DNA of 64,000 bases from Mycobacteroides sp. CBMA 271. GTDB lineage: Bacteria; Actinomycetota; Actinomycetes; Mycobacteriales; Mycobacteriaceae. A program made the translations under genes and the position numbers. Of the stretch, positions 37,943-47,362 are shown one piece after another (position 1 is the first letter of the stretch; each line of letters opens with the position of its first letter). Under the pieces are notes generated by a model, which was given only the letters and a program-made list of their open reading frames with translations, did not search any database and had not been told where the DNA came from. The stretch lies in the NCBI RefSeq assembly GCF_009729205.1, contig NZ_VTHB01000004.1, positions 310,001 through 374,000 of the forward strand, written 5' to 3'.

Positions 37943-38545
37943 ATGTTACGCGGCACTGTGATGGGTATGGCCGCGGCGGTCGCGCTTATCGTGTCGGCAT
38001 GCCACGCCGCCGCGCCGGCTACAGGCAGCCACTCTGCCGCCCGTGCGACCGTCGTCCTGGTGACGGCTCAGACGACCGTGCCACCGCCGCCCGCCCCGAG
38101 CACGGTTGGTCAGGAGACGGACGGTGGCTGGTTGTCCAAGCCGGTGAGCCCGTTCGATACCTCCTCCTTGGCCGTCATCCGGCTTGACCCCCCGTTGTTA
38201 CGCGCGGTCCAAGACGCGGCGAACAGCGCCGCGGCGGACGGTGTGACACTCACGGTCACGTCGGGCTGGCGGTCGCGAGCCTTTCAGCAGCAGTTGCTTG
38301 ACGATGCCGTTCAGACGTACGGGAGCCTCGCGGTCGCCCGGCAGTGGGTGGCTACTCCCGACGAGTCGCACCACGTGCAGGGCAAGGCTGTCGATATCGG
38401 TCCCGCGGCGGCTTACGGGTGGATGCTGGCGCACAGCACGCAATTCGGCCTGTGTCAGGTTTTCGCCAATGAGAAGTGGCACTACGAGCTCACCGCGGAT
38501 GCCGAGGGGCAATGTCCACCGTTGCGTACCAACGCGGCAGGCTAA
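37943..38545 (+). CDS. Secreted M15 family D,D-carboxypeptidase (VanY-like)
   Basis: A 200-residue exported peptidase predicted to trim D-Ala-D-Ala or cross-links of peptidoglycan. The N-terminus is a signal sequence with VSACHAAAPA, either a lipobox (SAC) or a SPase I site. A Thr/Pro linker follows. The M15B core has VTSGWRSRAFQQQL, the zinc motif SHHVQGKAVDIG (SxHxxGxAxD) and NEKWHYEL (ExxH with the third ligand). All catalytic residues are present. It lies 15 nt after the membrane protein gene and is convergent with the metallo-hydrolase gene. Confidence 0.82.
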   Translation: MLRGTVMGMAAAVALIVSACHAAAPATGSHSAARATVVLVTAQTTVPPPPAPSTVGQETDGGWLSKPVSPFDTSSLAVIRLDPPLLRAVQDAANSAAADGVTLTVTSGWRSRAFQQQLLDDAVQTYGSLAVARQWVATPDESHHVQGKAVDIGPAAAYGWMLAHSTQFGLCQVFANEKWHYELTADAEGQCPPLRTNAAG

Positions 38546-38557
38546 CCAGACTCGCTT

Positions 38558-39532
38558 CTACCTCGGACCGGCTGCGGCCTTGACGAGCTGACCTGAGATG
38601 GATTCCAGTGCCTGGGTGAGGCTTTGGAAGGGGACTGCGGGGTCGCGTTCGTGGTAGATCGCCGCGATGATGATCGGCAAAGTGATCGTCGCTTCAGGAT
38701 ATTTCGTGACATGGATGCGGGCTGTCGCGTCCTCGACGGGGGTGCCCTGGTCGTAGAGACGGTTTACTTGCTCGTGTAAGTCCGACCAGAACGCGATGCC
38801 GCGATCGATGGCCGCGTCGATCTCGGCGCCGACCAGCACTGGACCATGACCGGGCACAACGGTTTTGGCGCCAAAGGCGCGGATACGCTCCAACGCGGCG
38901 ATCCAGTTAGGGACCGAACCCGACCAGACGACTTTCACGATGGCGTGGGTGAGCAAGTCACCTGAGAAAAGCACCTTGTGTTCGGGGAGGAAGGCGATCG
39001 CGTCTCCGACAGTGTGGGCCGGACCGAGCTCATGCAACTCGACGTCGAGCTTGCCCACTCGAAGCGCCCTCTCGCCCGAGAACGTGGTGTCCGCGGGCCG
39101 AACGCGTACTTCATCGAAGCGGAAGGGCTTGGCCAGTGGGGCCAACACGTGCATATGTGATGACGGGTCGGCGCTGCCGCCCAGGAGCTCGGCTGTCAGG
39201 TCGGCGTGCTCCTGCACCATGAGCGTGCTCGCGGCTTCCGTGGCGATGATCTCGACATCGTTGGCGAATATCTGATTACCAAAGAAGTGGTCGCCGTCGG
39301 TGTGCGTGTTGAAGACATATCGCACCGGGGCGGTGGCCGTGTGCTGACCGAACGCATCACGCATCTCCTGCGCGTGCCGCACATCGTAAAGGGTGTCCAC
39401 GACCAGTGATTCGCCATCGCTCACCACCAGACCCGCGTTGGCCAGCCCGAAGCCCTCGTCGCCGGAAAGGAAAACGTGTGCGCCTCCGCCGAGTTGGACG
39501 AGTCCCTTGTGGAACGCAAAATCCTGCGTCAT
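38558..39532 (-). CDS. Metallo-beta-lactamase fold hydrolase
   Basis: A 324-residue MBL-fold protein. It has an N-terminal strand set (VQLGGGAHVFLSGDEGFGLANAGLVVSDGESLVVDTLYD) and a metal motif reading NTHTDGDHFFGN, i.e. HxDxDH instead of the usual HxHxDH. Further metal-region segments are GPAHTVGDAIAFLPEHKVLFSGDLLTH and VPGHGPVLVG. Asp replaces the second His, so metal binding may be atypical, as in some bacterial lactonase-like MBL proteins. It is encoded 1 nt after the AhpD-like gene, in one operon under the adjacent TetR regulator. Confidence 0.85.
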   Translation of the reverse strand: MTQDFAFHKGLVQLGGGAHVFLSGDEGFGLANAGLVVSDGESLVVDTLYDVRHAQEMRDAFGQHTATAPVRYVFNTHTDGDHFFGNQIFANDVEIIATEAASTLMVQEHADLTAELLGGSADPSSHMHVLAPLAKPFRFDEVRVRPADTTFSGERALRVGKLDVELHELGPAHTVGDAIAFLPEHKVLFSGDLLTHAIVKVVWSGSVPNWIAALERIRAFGAKTVVPGHGPVLVGAEIDAAIDRGIAFWSDLHEQVNRLYDQGTPVEDATARIHVTKYPEATITLPIIIAAIYHERDPAVPFQSLTQALESISGQLVKAAAGPR

Positions 39533-39533
39533 G

Positions 39534-40097
39534 TCAATTCTGCCCTTTTTCTGAACGCAACGTGTTCGTAGCGGTCGTGAGAATGTCCTGCGTCGCGCCC
39601 TCGCCCTCGGGAGTGATGCCCAGCGTCTTGAGGAAGAGTGCCGTCATCACGTAATGCCCGGTGAGCAGTACGATTTCGGCGATTTCGTTGTCTGAGTAAA
39701 ACTTCTGGGCAGCATCGGTAGTCGCGGTTGGGCCTGTGATCCCGGCAAGGAGTTCGTCGACGAAACCGATGAGCGCAGCGAGGCGCTCATCGTCGAACGA
39801 GTCCGCTCCAGACACAACCGCGTCGATCACCTTGGCAGGCACTCCGACTCGCTTTGCCTCCGGAGCGTGGTGGTGTATCTCGTACTGCGCGCGCGTGACC
39901 GCACCGACACGCAAGATGACCAATTCTCTGGTCTCGGGGGACAACTCGCCGTCTCTGAAGGAGAGACCCAAGGTGAGATAGGGCTTGGCGCTGTTCCTCG
40001 TCATCACCAGGCCCCGGGTCAGATTGGCCGGGAACAGCTCGAACGCTTCTCGTTGCGCGGGGCTCAAATCGGCCACCGCCGGCAGAACGACGCTCAT
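39534..40097 (-). CDS. Carboxymuconolactone decarboxylase (AhpD-like) family protein
   Basis: A 187-residue all-helical CMD-family protein from ATG 40097 (AGGAAA upstream). The core reads LSPETRELVILRVGAVTRAQYEIHHHAPEAKRVGVP. The usual redox CxxC of AhpD is replaced by an Ala-Gln-Tyr-Glu-x-His-His-His pattern, which is typical of the non-thiol CMD proteins. The C-terminal half (NEIAEIVLLTGHYVMTALFLKTLGI) is also family-typical. Divergent from the TetR gene, it forms a two-gene operon with the metallo-hydrolase. Likely catabolic or detoxifying; substrate unknown. Confidence 0.82.
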   Translation of the reverse strand: MSVVLPAVADLSPAQREAFELFPANLTRGLVMTRNSAKPYLTLGLSFRDGELSPETRELVILRVGAVTRAQYEIHHHAPEAKRVGVPAKVIDAVVSGADSFDDERLAALIGFVDELLAGITGPTATTDAAQKFYSDNEIAEIVLLTGHYVMTALFLKTLGITPEGEGATQDILTTATNTLRSEKGQN

Positions 40098-40140
40098 GGG
40101 TTTCCTTTCCTTGGGCAGCCCTGGCGGCAAATGCTGCAAC

Positions 40141-40192
40141 AAGATACGGATCGTATCTTGTACGTGTTGATCGTATCACGGCGTAAGATACG
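40141..40192. promoter_or_regulatory. TetR operator in the divergent promoter region
   Basis: The main site is AAGATACG (40141-40148), GAT, CGTATCTT (40152-40159): perfect 8-bp arms with a 3-nt spacer. Half-sites of the same sequence recur as CGTATC at 40172-40177 and AAGATACG at 40185-40192, so there are four GATACG half-sites in 52 bp. It lies between the AhpD-like start (40097) and the TetR start (40197), so it can control both directions. Confidence 0.75.
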
Positions 40193-40196
40193 CAAC

Positions 40197-40823
40197 GTGT
40201 CTACTGGAGGCTTGAGGGAAAGCGCGGAAGCGCCACGGGCGGATGGTGGCACACGGCGGCGCGACGAAGCGCTGATGTCGGCAATCCGTGATGCGACGTA
40301 CGCGGAGCTGAAGCAGCATGGCTACTCCGGGGTCACTTTTGAGGGTGTGGCCCGTCGTGCCAAGACCAGCAAGCCGGTGCTGTACCGCCGTTACCGATCT
40401 CGCGCGCACATGGTCGCCGACGCGCTGCCGACGCTGCGATACCCACCTGGCCGGCTCGCATCGGCCACCTCCCTGCGTGAAGACGTATTGGCACTGTTGG
40501 GGGCCTTGCTCAGGGAGCTCCAGCGCATCGGGATCGGTAACTACCGCTGCCTATTGGCCGAGGCCGACGACGAGCTGGCTGAAGAAATGACTACGGCAAT
40601 CGCCGGATGGGTCGACCAAACGGTGCTGCAGGCCTTGGCCGAGGCCCGCGAGCGCGGTGAGATCGGCCCGGAAGACATCCCATTGCCCGTTGCGACAAGC
40701 ATTCTCGCGCTCATGCGCCATGAGTTATTTTTCGCCCGCAAGCAGCTTGACGGCGACAAGCTTGCGGAGCTGTTCGACACCGTCTATCTGCCGTTGATCA
40801 ATCTCACGTCGCGCGACCGCTAG
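40197..40823 (+). CDS. TetR/AcrR family transcriptional repressor
   Basis: A 208-residue regulator from GTG 40197; a start at ATG 40275 would keep the DNA-binding domain but trim the N-terminus. The N-terminal HTH spans IRDATYAELKQHGYSGVTFEGVARRAKTSKPVLYRRYRSRAHMVADAL, with recognition helix SKPVLYRRY. The C-terminal helical domain ends in LAELFDTVYLPLINLTSRDR. It has no recognised ligand. It diverges from the AhpD-like/metallo-hydrolase operon across a palindromic operator. Confidence 0.88.
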   Translation: MSTGGLRESAEAPRADGGTRRRDEALMSAIRDATYAELKQHGYSGVTFEGVARRAKTSKPVLYRRYRSRAHMVADALPTLRYPPGRLASATSLREDVLALLGALLRELQRIGIGNYRCLLAEADDELAEEMTTAIAGWVDQTVLQALAEARERGEIGPEDIPLPVATSILALMRHELFFARKQLDGDKLAELFDTVYLPLINLTSRDR

Positions 40824-40904
40824 AAAGCGGAAACTCGACTGTGGAAGAGGTCGTGGCTTCCCGCTAAATGTGTGACTGCGGCTTCGCTCGTCTCAGTCGT
40901 GTGT

Positions 40905-40989
40905 GTCCGAGGGGGGACTTGAACCCCCACGCCCGTTAATAGGGCACTAGCACCTCAAGCTAGCGCGTCTGCCATTCCGCCACTCGGAC
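40905..40989 (-). tRNA. tRNA-Leu (anticodon GAG)
   Basis: An 85-nt class II tRNA. The acceptor stem is GTCCGAG (40989-40983) with CTCGGAC (40911-40905). The D arm is GGCGGAATGGCAGACG, and the anticodon stem CTAGC/GCTAG encloses loop TTGAGGT with anticodon GAG. A long variable arm (GCCCTATTAACGGGC region) is typical of leucine tRNAs. The T arm is GGGGGTTCAAGTCCCCC. No CCA is encoded. Confidence 0.95.
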
Positions 40990-41107
40990 AAGTGCGGGCC
41001 GTCACGGCCCGTGGTCGCCGTCATAGGCTAGCGGAAACCCTGTACAGAGCCCAAACCGGTCGTCGGAGCCCGGTGCGTCGCGACCGACGATGGTAGGAAA
41101 GGTAGTT

Positions 41108-42445
41108 GTGACTTCTGACTTCTCAGCACCCGAGGACGAGGTTGTCGATGTGGTCAGCACGCTGATCCGTTTCGACACCTCCAACACCGGCGAGCTGGAA
41201 ACCACCAAGGGTGAGGCCGAGTGCGCCCGGTGGATCCAGCAGCAGCTCGAAGAGGTCGGTTACACCTGTGAGTACGTCGAGGCGGGCGCTCCGGGGCGTG
41301 GAAACCTCTTTGCGCGGCTGTCGGGGGTCGACCCCGATCGCGGTGCCTTGCTGGTGCACGGCCACCTGGACGTGGTTCCCGCCGAGGCCGCCGACTGGAG
41401 CGTGCACCCCTTCTCGGGGGCGGTGACCGACGGCTACGTGTGGGGTCGCGGGGCCGTCGACATGAAGGACATGGTCGGCATGATGGTCGCCATCGCCCGG
41501 TCCTTCAAACGCTCCGGGACGGTACCGCCGCGGGACATTGTCTGGGCGTTCGTCTCCGATGAGGAGAACGGCGGCAAGTGGGGCTCTCAATGGCTCGTGG
41601 ACAACCGTCCCGACCTGTTCGAGGGTGTCACCGAGGCCATCGGTGAGGTGGGCGGTTTCTCGCTCACCGTGCCCCGCAAAGAGGGCGGGGAACGCCGCCT
41701 GTACCTGCTGGAGACGGCCGAGAAGGGCATCGCCTGGATGCGGCTGACCGCCAAGGCGCGGGCCGGCCACGGTTCGATGGTGCACGAGGACAACGCGGTC
41801 ACCGCGGTCGCCGAGGCCGTCGCGAAACTCGGTCGGCATCGGTTCCCGATCGTGCTGACCGAAGCGGTCACCCAGTTCCTTGCCGCGGTGGCCGAGGAGA
41901 CCGGCTACGACTTCGATGCGGACTCACCGGATCTGGAGGGAACGGTCGCTAAGTTGGGATCGATCGGCAAGATTGTCGGCGCCACCCTGCGGGACACCGC
42001 CAACCCCACGATGCTCAAGGCCGGTTACAAGGCCAACGTGATTCCGGCGACCGCCGAGGCGGTGATCGACTGCCGGGTCCTGCCGGGGCGGCAAGAGGCG
42101 TTCGAGCGGGAAGTCGACGAGATCATCGGCCCGGACGTTGAACGGGAGTGGGTGCAGTTACTCCCCGCCTACGAGACCACCTTCGATGGCGACTTGGTGG
42201 AGGCGATGAATGCCGCGGTGCTCGAGTTCGATCCTGAGGCTCGCACCGTGCCATATATGTTGTCGGGCGGCACCGATGCAAAGGCGTTCGCACGCTTGGG
42301 TATTCGTTGCTTCGGCTTCGCGCCGCTGAAGCTGCCGCCGGATTTGGATTTCGCCTCGCTGTTCCATGGCGTCGACGAGCGGGTGCCTGTGGACGCGTTG
42401 ACGTTCGGCACCAAGGTTCTTCAGCACTTCCTGCTCAACCACTGA
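41108..42445 (+). CDS. M20 family metallopeptidase (Rv2141c/DapE2-like)
   Basis: A 445-residue zinc hydrolase from GTG 41108, with AGGAAAGG 5 nt upstream. M20 metal ligands: [13 protein letters not shown] (His and catalytic Asp), [14 protein letters not shown] (bridging Asp), [16 protein letters not shown] (catalytic Glu pair), and a C-terminal His in [14 protein letters not shown]. The insertion dimerisation domain begins near [20 protein letters not shown]. The tuberculosis ortholog is annotated dapE2, but DapE activity is not established; a broad aminoacylase or carboxypeptidase is equally possible. Confidence 0.88.
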   Translation: MTSDFSAPEDEVVDVVSTLIRFDTSNTGELETTKGEAECARWIQQQLEEVGYTCEYVEAGAPGRGNLFARLSGVDPDRGALLVHGHLDVVPAEAADWSVHPFSGAVTDGYVWGRGAVDMKDMVGMMVAIARSFKRSGTVPPRDIVWAFVSDEENGGKWGSQWLVDNRPDLFEGVTEAIGEVGGFSLTVPRKEGGERRLYLLETAEKGIAWMRLTAKARAGHGSMVHEDNAVTAVAEAVAKLGRHRFPIVLTEAVTQFLAAVAEETGYDFDADSPDLEGTVAKLGSIGKIVGATLRDTANPTMLKAGYKANVIPATAEAVIDCRVLPGRQEAFEREVDEIIGPDVEREWVQLLPAYETTFDGDLVEAMNAAVLEFDPEARTVPYMLSGGTDAKAFARLGIRCFGFAPLKLPPDLDFASLFHGVDERVPVDALTFGTKVLQHFLLNH

Positions 42446-42468
42446 CCGCATTCCCGAAAGGACACCAG

Positions 42469-42990
42469 ATGACTTCTCCGTACGACGCCCTGCCGCAGCT
42501 GCCCACCTTCACCCTGACCTCGGCGGACCTCGCCGATGGGCAGCCGCTCGGCCTCGAGCAGGTGAGCGGGATCATGGGCGCTGGGGGACAGGACGTTTCA
42601 CCCGAGCTCAGCTGGTCAGGATTCCCCGAGGAAACCCAGAGCTTTGCCGTCACGGTGTATGACCCGGACGCCCCGACCGCATCGGGATTTTGGCACTGGG
42701 CAGTGGCGAACCTGCCCGCGACGACCACGCAGCTGCCGGCCGGCGTGGGCGATGGAAGCGGATTGCCCGGTGACGCAATCACCTTGGCCAATGATGCGAG
42801 CCTCAAGCGGTACATCGGAGCGGCCCCGCCGGCCGGGCACGGTCCACACCGGTACTACATCGCCGTGCACGCGGTCAGCGTGCCGAAGCTGGAGCTACCC
42901 GAGAACGCCACCCCGGCGTACCTGGGCTTCAACCTATTCGGGCACGCGATCGCTCGCGCCGTCATCCACGGCACCCACGAACAGCACTAG
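42469..42990 (+). CDS. PEBP / YbhB-YbcL family protein (Rv2140c/TB18.6 ortholog)
   Basis: A 173-residue phosphatidylethanolamine-binding protein homolog starting at ATG 42469 with GAAAGGA upstream. The PEBP ligand site is formed by [42 protein letters not shown] (the DPDAP and HW motifs) and [12 protein letters not shown]. It follows the M20 peptidase at 24 nt. It is convergent with pyrD, sharing CTAG at the stops (42987-42990). It may bind phospholipid or another anionic ligand. Confidence 0.9.
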   Translation: MTSPYDALPQLPTFTLTSADLADGQPLGLEQVSGIMGAGGQDVSPELSWSGFPEETQSFAVTVYDPDAPTASGFWHWAVANLPATTTQLPAGVGDGSGLPGDAITLANDASLKRYIGAAPPAGHGPHRYYIAVHAVSVPKLELPENATPAYLGFNLFGHAIARAVIHGTHEQH

Positions 42991-44048
42991 GAAGCGGATC
43001 CGACGGCTTCGCTCAGGCTGCTGAATCCGCCCTCACGCAGCCGCTGGGCGAGGCCGTCGTGAATACGCTTGGCGTAGAACCCGCCCCCGTAGATGAAACC
43101 GGTGTACCCCTGCAGCAGTGAGGCTCCCGCGGTGATCCGTGCCCACGCGTCGTCGGCGTCCTCGATGCCGCCGACACTGACGAGCACTAGGCGGTCGCCC
43201 ACCCGGCGGTGCAGCTGACGGAGCACCGCAAGTGACCGTGCGGCCACCGGAGGTCCAGAAACCCCGCCGGCGCCAAGACTTTCGACGTCCGGTGTCTTCA
43301 ACCCGGCACGGCTGATGGTGGTGTTGGTGGCGACGATTCCGGCGAGGCCCAGTTCCACTGCCAAACCCGCGATCTCGTCGATATCGGCATCGGAGAGATC
43401 CGGGGCGATCTTCACCAGCACCGGCGCGGTGGTCTCCTCCAGCACCGCCGAGAGGATCTTGCGTAGTTCGCCGATGGCTTGAAGGTCGCGTAGCCCAGGG
43501 GTGTTGGGGGAGCTCACGTTGACCACCAGGAAGTCGGCGGCGGGCCCTACCAACCGCGCGCTCACCCGGTAATCGGATGCCGCCACTGGGCCTTCTACGA
43601 TCTTCGACTTGCCGATGTTGGCGCCAATGGGCACGGTGGACTTTCGAATGGCCAACCGGGGCGCGAGCACCGCCGCACCGTGGTTGTTGAAGCCCATTCG
43701 GTTGAGCAGACCCCGATCAGCCTTGAGTCGGAAGAGCCGCGGTTTCGGGTTGCCTGGCTGCGCAATGGCCGTCACCGTGCCCACCTCGGCGTAGCCGAAT
43801 CCCAAGGGGCCCCAGAGCTTGAGGCCCTCGCCATCCTTGTCGAAGCCGGCGGCCAATCCCAGCGGTGCCGGGAAGCGAACCCCGAACACCTCGCTGGCAA
43901 GAATGGGATCGGTAGGAGCGAGTACACGATTCATCAGCCACCGGGTGGGCGCAAAGGCCGCCAGGGCGCGCAGGGTGGGGAATACCAACGAGTGCACACG
44001 TTCGGCCGGCACCAGAAAAAGCAGCCGAACCAGGATGCCGTACAGCAT
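42987..44048 (-). CDS. pyrD: Quinone-dependent dihydroorotate dehydrogenase (class 2)
   Basis: Oxidises dihydroorotate to orotate in pyrimidine synthesis, passing electrons to membrane quinones. The 353-residue protein starts at ATG 44048. The amphipathic N-terminal helices ([23 protein letters not shown]) mark the class 2 membrane-bound type. FMN and active-site motifs follow: [44 protein letters not shown] (catalytic Ser), [26 protein letters not shown] and [15 protein letters not shown]. It overlaps the upstream DUF5703 stop by 1 nt (TAATG). Confidence 0.95.
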   Translation of the reverse strand: MLYGILVRLLFLVPAERVHSLVFPTLRALAAFAPTRWLMNRVLAPTDPILASEVFGVRFPAPLGLAAGFDKDGEGLKLWGPLGFGYAEVGTVTAIAQPGNPKPRLFRLKADRGLLNRMGFNNHGAAVLAPRLAIRKSTVPIGANIGKSKIVEGPVAASDYRVSARLVGPAADFLVVNVSSPNTPGLRDLQAIGELRKILSAVLEETTAPVLVKIAPDLSDADIDEIAGLAVELGLAGIVATNTTISRAGLKTPDVESLGAGGVSGPPVAARSLAVLRQLHRRVGDRLVLVSVGGIEDADDAWARITAGASLLQGYTGFIYGGGFYAKRIHDGLAQRLREGGFSSLSEAVGSAS

Positions 44049-44308
44049 TACAGCACCACGGGCGTTAGTGGCCCGACGGCCAGTTCTCCACGTGATTTCT
44101 TGCGGCGCAACAAAACTCGTCGGCTCCCATCGGTGTAAAGGCGGACTCGGGTCAACTCCCACCCGCCGAATTCGGCCTGGATCGCGAGCCGGATTGATGC
44201 GGTGATCCTGGTGATTTCCGGCGGCAGCCGCAGCGGGTAATAGTCATAGTCGTCATCCGGACCGGTCTCCCAACCCACGGGAAATCCGCTGCGTGCGGCC
44301 CTACTCAC
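44048..44308 (-). CDS. DUF5703 family small protein
   Basis: An 86-residue protein. Its core ([52 protein letters not shown]) matches the actinobacterial DUF5703 family as I recall it: a Tyr-rich entry, a central helix, then the GGWEL-x-R-x-R-x-Y-x-DG-x-R motif with a basic end. It is wedged between lppL (4-nt overlap) and pyrD (1-nt overlap), so all three are coupled. No function known. Confidence 0.78.
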   Translation of the reverse strand: MSRAARSGFPVGWETGPDDDYDYYPLRLPPEITRITASIRLAIQAEFGGWELTRVRLYTDGSRRVLLRRKKSRGELAVGPLTPVVL

Positions 44309-45360
44309 CCGACGCTCCTGATATCGATCGCCTGGATTCCGTCACCGGCCCCGGAGGCCACAAACAGCGTGTCTCCGTTGCTGACCAGTGAATTAGGTTG
44401 CCGCACAGTCGCGAATCGCGTCCTTTCCTGGGGTATGCCAGTGGACAGATCGTAGCCAATAACCGTGTTCGTCGCCGTCTGCGACACCCATACAAGCTTG
44501 GTCGAATACGCCAACCCGTACGGGGAGCCGGGTACCGGGTAGCGCTGACGCAGGATCAGCGAGTCGGCCGCCCCGAACACCAGCAGTGCACCGCCGCGGG
44601 TGTCCGCGACAAGAATGCGGTCCTTGTCGTCGGTGAGCATCGTGGTGGCACCCTCGCCTGCGCGCAGTGCGTGCACGGTGCGATCGCCGGCCTCCGACAA
44701 GGTGGTCAGCGAACTCTGTGCGCGATCGAGCGCGGCGACGGTGTTTCCCTGGGACGTAAGGGAATCGATGCGTGCGAAGCCGGCGACTTGAGCGGACACG
44801 CGGTGCTGGGCGTCCAGGGTGTAGACGGTGCCGTCCCGATCTCCCACGACAATTCGGTTATCGGCGCGGCGGGTGATCGCCGTGAACGGGGTGCGTTCGT
44901 GGCCGCTGATATCGACCTTGTCGGCACGCCCGGCGGCGATGTCGAGGCTGAAGAAGCCGCCGTCCGTGGACAGGTAGAGGGTCCCGTGGCCGTCGCCGAT
45001 CGCCGCGGTGGCCGGCGAGGGGAGTTGAACGGTGCGGCCAGGTGTGTCGAGATTCGGCAGCGTGAATAACGTCACGATCCGACCGTCATCGGACAGAACC
45101 GACATTGCACGGGCTGACGTGTCCAGCAGCACAGTGCTGGCCCGTCCGGCAAATTTGTGCACCGTTCCGGAAGGAGCCGAGGTCAGCGGGGGTGACTGGG
45201 CCGCGGATGCGGGGGTGATGACGGGAGGATCGGCAGGATTGGCCGAATTCCCATCGGATGAGCAGCCCGAAACGACCGTGACGACGGCTGCTAGCGCGGC
45301 GACAGTGCCCCTTATGCCGCGCAGATCGCGGCCCGGTAGACGATTCATCGCCTCCATCAT
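44305..45360 (-). CDS. lppL: Lipoprotein LppL, beta-propeller-like
   Basis: A 351-residue lipoprotein from ATG 45360 (ATG 45348 is equally possible). The signal peptide has GRDLRGIRG as n-region and a lipobox VVSGC with the modified Cys near residue 34. The mature part has repeated strand-turn units such as ITRRADNRIVVGDRDGTVYTLD and MLTDDKDRILVADTRGGALLVFG, as expected for a six- or seven-bladed propeller. The tuberculosis ortholog LppL lies at the same place before pyrD. Function unknown, probably a surface-exposed binding protein. Confidence 0.85.
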   Translation of the reverse strand: MMEAMNRLPGRDLRGIRGTVAALAAVVTVVSGCSSDGNSANPADPPVITPASAAQSPPLTSAPSGTVHKFAGRASTVLLDTSARAMSVLSDDGRIVTLFTLPNLDTPGRTVQLPSPATAAIGDGHGTLYLSTDGGFFSLDIAAGRADKVDISGHERTPFTAITRRADNRIVVGDRDGTVYTLDAQHRVSAQVAGFARIDSLTSQGNTVAALDRAQSSLTTLSEAGDRTVHALRAGEGATTMLTDDKDRILVADTRGGALLVFGAADSLILRQRYPVPGSPYGLAYSTKLVWVSQTATNTVIGYDLSTGIPQERTRFATVRQPNSLVSNGDTLFVASGAGDGIQAIDIRSVG

Positions 45361-45441
45361 CGCAATTGACCTGGGGTTGGGAGAACGGGAGATGACTTTC
45401 TCTGCGCGTTTGGTGCGAGTATTCGGTAGCTGGGGGCTATC

Positions 45442-45765
45442 GTGGAGATCATGACGCTTGCCGATAATCCGGTCTTCACTGTCGAGGTCCTGGTAACGGG
45501 TGTGCACGCGAATGGATTTGGTGAGGTGGGCGATGGTCGTAGCTTCGCGTTCCGCATCGAGGGTTCGTTGCTGCAGGTTCAGATCTACCGAGCCTTCCGA
45601 ACCGAGTTAGTTCCCGACGAGAGCGACGTGGTGGCTGTCGGAGCCCGGCCGATCACCGATCTCGATGTCACCGATGAGCGCAGCATCATTGCCGCGGTGC
45701 GCGATCTGGTCGCCGATGCGCAACCGATGGCGACCAGCCGCCTCGCCCGGCTGCTGGCCGGCTAG
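45442..45765 (+). CDS. Conserved mycobacterial protein (Rv2137c-like)
   Basis: A 107-residue soluble protein. GTG 45442 has GGGGG 5 nt upstream; ATG 45451 also fits with GGAG. The sequence is mostly beta strands ([40 protein letters not shown]) followed by a C-terminal helix ([25 protein letters not shown]). It has no cysteines or recognisable catalytic motif. It diverges from lppL and precedes uppP on the same strand. I do not recognise a function. Confidence 0.7.
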   Translation: MEIMTLADNPVFTVEVLVTGVHANGFGEVGDGRSFAFRIEGSLLQVQIYRAFRTELVPDESDVVAVGARPITDLDVTDERSIIAAVRDLVADAQPMATSRLARLLAG

Positions 45766-45821
45766 GTCAATACCGAGGAGCGTCCAGTACGGTCGCTGTC
45801 GTGGATACGGCAGTAGCGGCA

Positions 45822-46652
45822 ATGTCCTGGTTGCAAGTGATCGTGCTGGCGGTGGTCCAGGGGATCACGGAGTTCCTGCCGGTTTCCTCGTCGGGGCATT
45901 TGGCCATCGTGTCGCGCGTGTTTTTCAACGACGACGCGGGCGCGTCATTCACCGCGGTCACCCAATTGGGTACCGAGGCCGCGGTGTTGCTCTACTTCGC
46001 CAAGGACATCTGGCGCATTCTCCGCGCGTGGTTTGACGGCCTATTCGTGAAGGCGCACAGGACCTTTGACTACTGGATGGGCTGGTACGTCATTGTCGGC
46101 ACCATGCCCATCGGCATTCTGGGGCTGGCGTTTAAGGACCAAATCCGTTCCGGTGCAAGGAATTTGTGGCTGATATCGGCCTCCCTCATCGTTTTTGCAC
46201 TGGTGATTGCCGTTGCCGAATACTACGGACGTCAGGTGCGCCACACCGAGCAGCTCACCATGAAAGACGCCGTGATTGTTGGCAGCGCACAGGCTTTGGC
46301 ACTCATCCCGGGTGTGTCCCGGTCCGGTTCCACGATTAGTGCCGGGCTGTTCCTCGGTCTAGACCGGCCCGCGTCCGCCAGGTTCGGATTCCTGTTGGCG
46401 ATACCCGCGGTGCTGGCCTCCGGGTTGTACTCGTTGCCCGACGCCTTCCACCCGGTGACCGAGGGCATGAGCGCGACCGGCCCGCAACTGCTGGTGGCCA
46501 CCCTGATCGCGTTCGTCATCGGATACGCCGCCGTGGCCTGGCTGCTGCGCTTCATCAGCACCCACAGCATGTACTGGTTCGTGGGATATCGCGTGGTCCT
46601 GGGGCTGACGGTGATGGGTCTGCTTGCTGCCGGGGTGGTGAGTGCGTCGTGA
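45822..46652 (+). CDS. uppP: Undecaprenyl-diphosphatase UppP (BacA)
   Basis: Recycles the polyprenyl pyrophosphate carrier released after peptidoglycan polymerisation; it also gives bacitracin resistance. The 276-residue membrane protein has about eight helices. The two re-entrant catalytic motifs are present: [16 protein letters not shown] (Glu-rich, residues 15-30) and [18 protein letters not shown] (with the catalytic Arg and Ser). ATG 45822 gives exactly the usual mycobacterial length; GTG 45801 is in frame. It overlaps the phosphatase gene by 4 nt. Confidence 0.95.
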   Translation: MSWLQVIVLAVVQGITEFLPVSSSGHLAIVSRVFFNDDAGASFTAVTQLGTEAAVLLYFAKDIWRILRAWFDGLFVKAHRTFDYWMGWYVIVGTMPIGILGLAFKDQIRSGARNLWLISASLIVFALVIAVAEYYGRQVRHTEQLTMKDAVIVGSAQALALIPGVSRSGSTISAGLFLGLDRPASARFGFLLAIPAVLASGLYSLPDAFHPVTEGMSATGPQLLVATLIAFVIGYAAVAWLLRFISTHSMYWFVGYRVVLGLTVMGLLAAGVVSAS

Positions 46653-47341
46653 CGGTCATCCTGCTGCGCCACGGGCGTTCCACATCCAACGTCGCGCATA
46701 CCCTCGCCGGCCGCAGCCAGGGGGTTGAGCTTGACGAGAAGGGCCAGGTGCAGGCGCAGGGCATTCCGGAGCGATTGGGTGCGGTGACGGTCCAGGCGAT
46801 CGTCACGTCTCCGCTGCTGCGGTGCGAGCAGACGGTGGCGCCGCTGGCGGCGCAGCTGAACCTGACGCCGGTCATCGAGGATCGGCTCGCCGAGGTGGAT
46901 TACGGAGACTGGACCGGCCGTCAGATCGCCGAGTTGCTCACCGAACCTCTCTGGAAGGTCGTCCAGCAGCAGCCGAGCGCCGCCCGGTTCCCGGGTGGCG
47001 AGGGGCTTGCCGAGGTGCAGGCCCGCGCGGTCGCGGCGGTGCGTGAGCACGACAGGCGGCTGTCCGAGGAGCATGGCGGCGACTGCGTCTGGGTGGCGTG
47101 CACGCACGGAGATGTCATCAAATCGGTGCTGGCCGATGCGCTCGGCACCCACCTGGATGCGTTCCAGCGCATCGTGGCGGATCCGGCCTCGATGAGCGCT
47201 GTGCGATACACGGAGCTGCGGCCCTTCGTTCTGCACGTCAACCACACTGGCGCCGACCTGTCGAGCGCGCTGAGCGCCCGGCCTCCGGAGAAACCCGCCG
47301 GGGACGTCTCCGACGCGCCCGTGGGCGGTACTACCGACTAG
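46649..47341 (+). CDS. Histidine phosphatase superfamily protein (Rv2135c ortholog)
   Basis: A 230-residue member of the phosphoglycerate mutase-like branch. The phosphoenzyme His is in [12 protein letters not shown] (residues 3-14). Other pocket residues are in [24 protein letters not shown] and [16 protein letters not shown] (second catalytic His). The C-terminal tail is Pro/Asp-rich. GTG 46649 overlaps uppP. The neighbour suggests a phosphatase of envelope or nucleotide metabolism; the tuberculosis ortholog has been described as an acid phosphatase. Confidence 0.88.
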   Translation: MTVILLRHGRSTSNVAHTLAGRSQGVELDEKGQVQAQGIPERLGAVTVQAIVTSPLLRCEQTVAPLAAQLNLTPVIEDRLAEVDYGDWTGRQIAELLTEPLWKVVQQQPSAARFPGGEGLAEVQARAVAAVREHDRRLSEEHGGDCVWVACTHGDVIKSVLADALGTHLDAFQRIVADPASMSAVRYTELRPFVLHVNHTGADLSSALSARPPEKPAGDVSDAPVGGTTD

Positions 47342-47362
47342 ACCGGTAGTTTTGGAGACACC

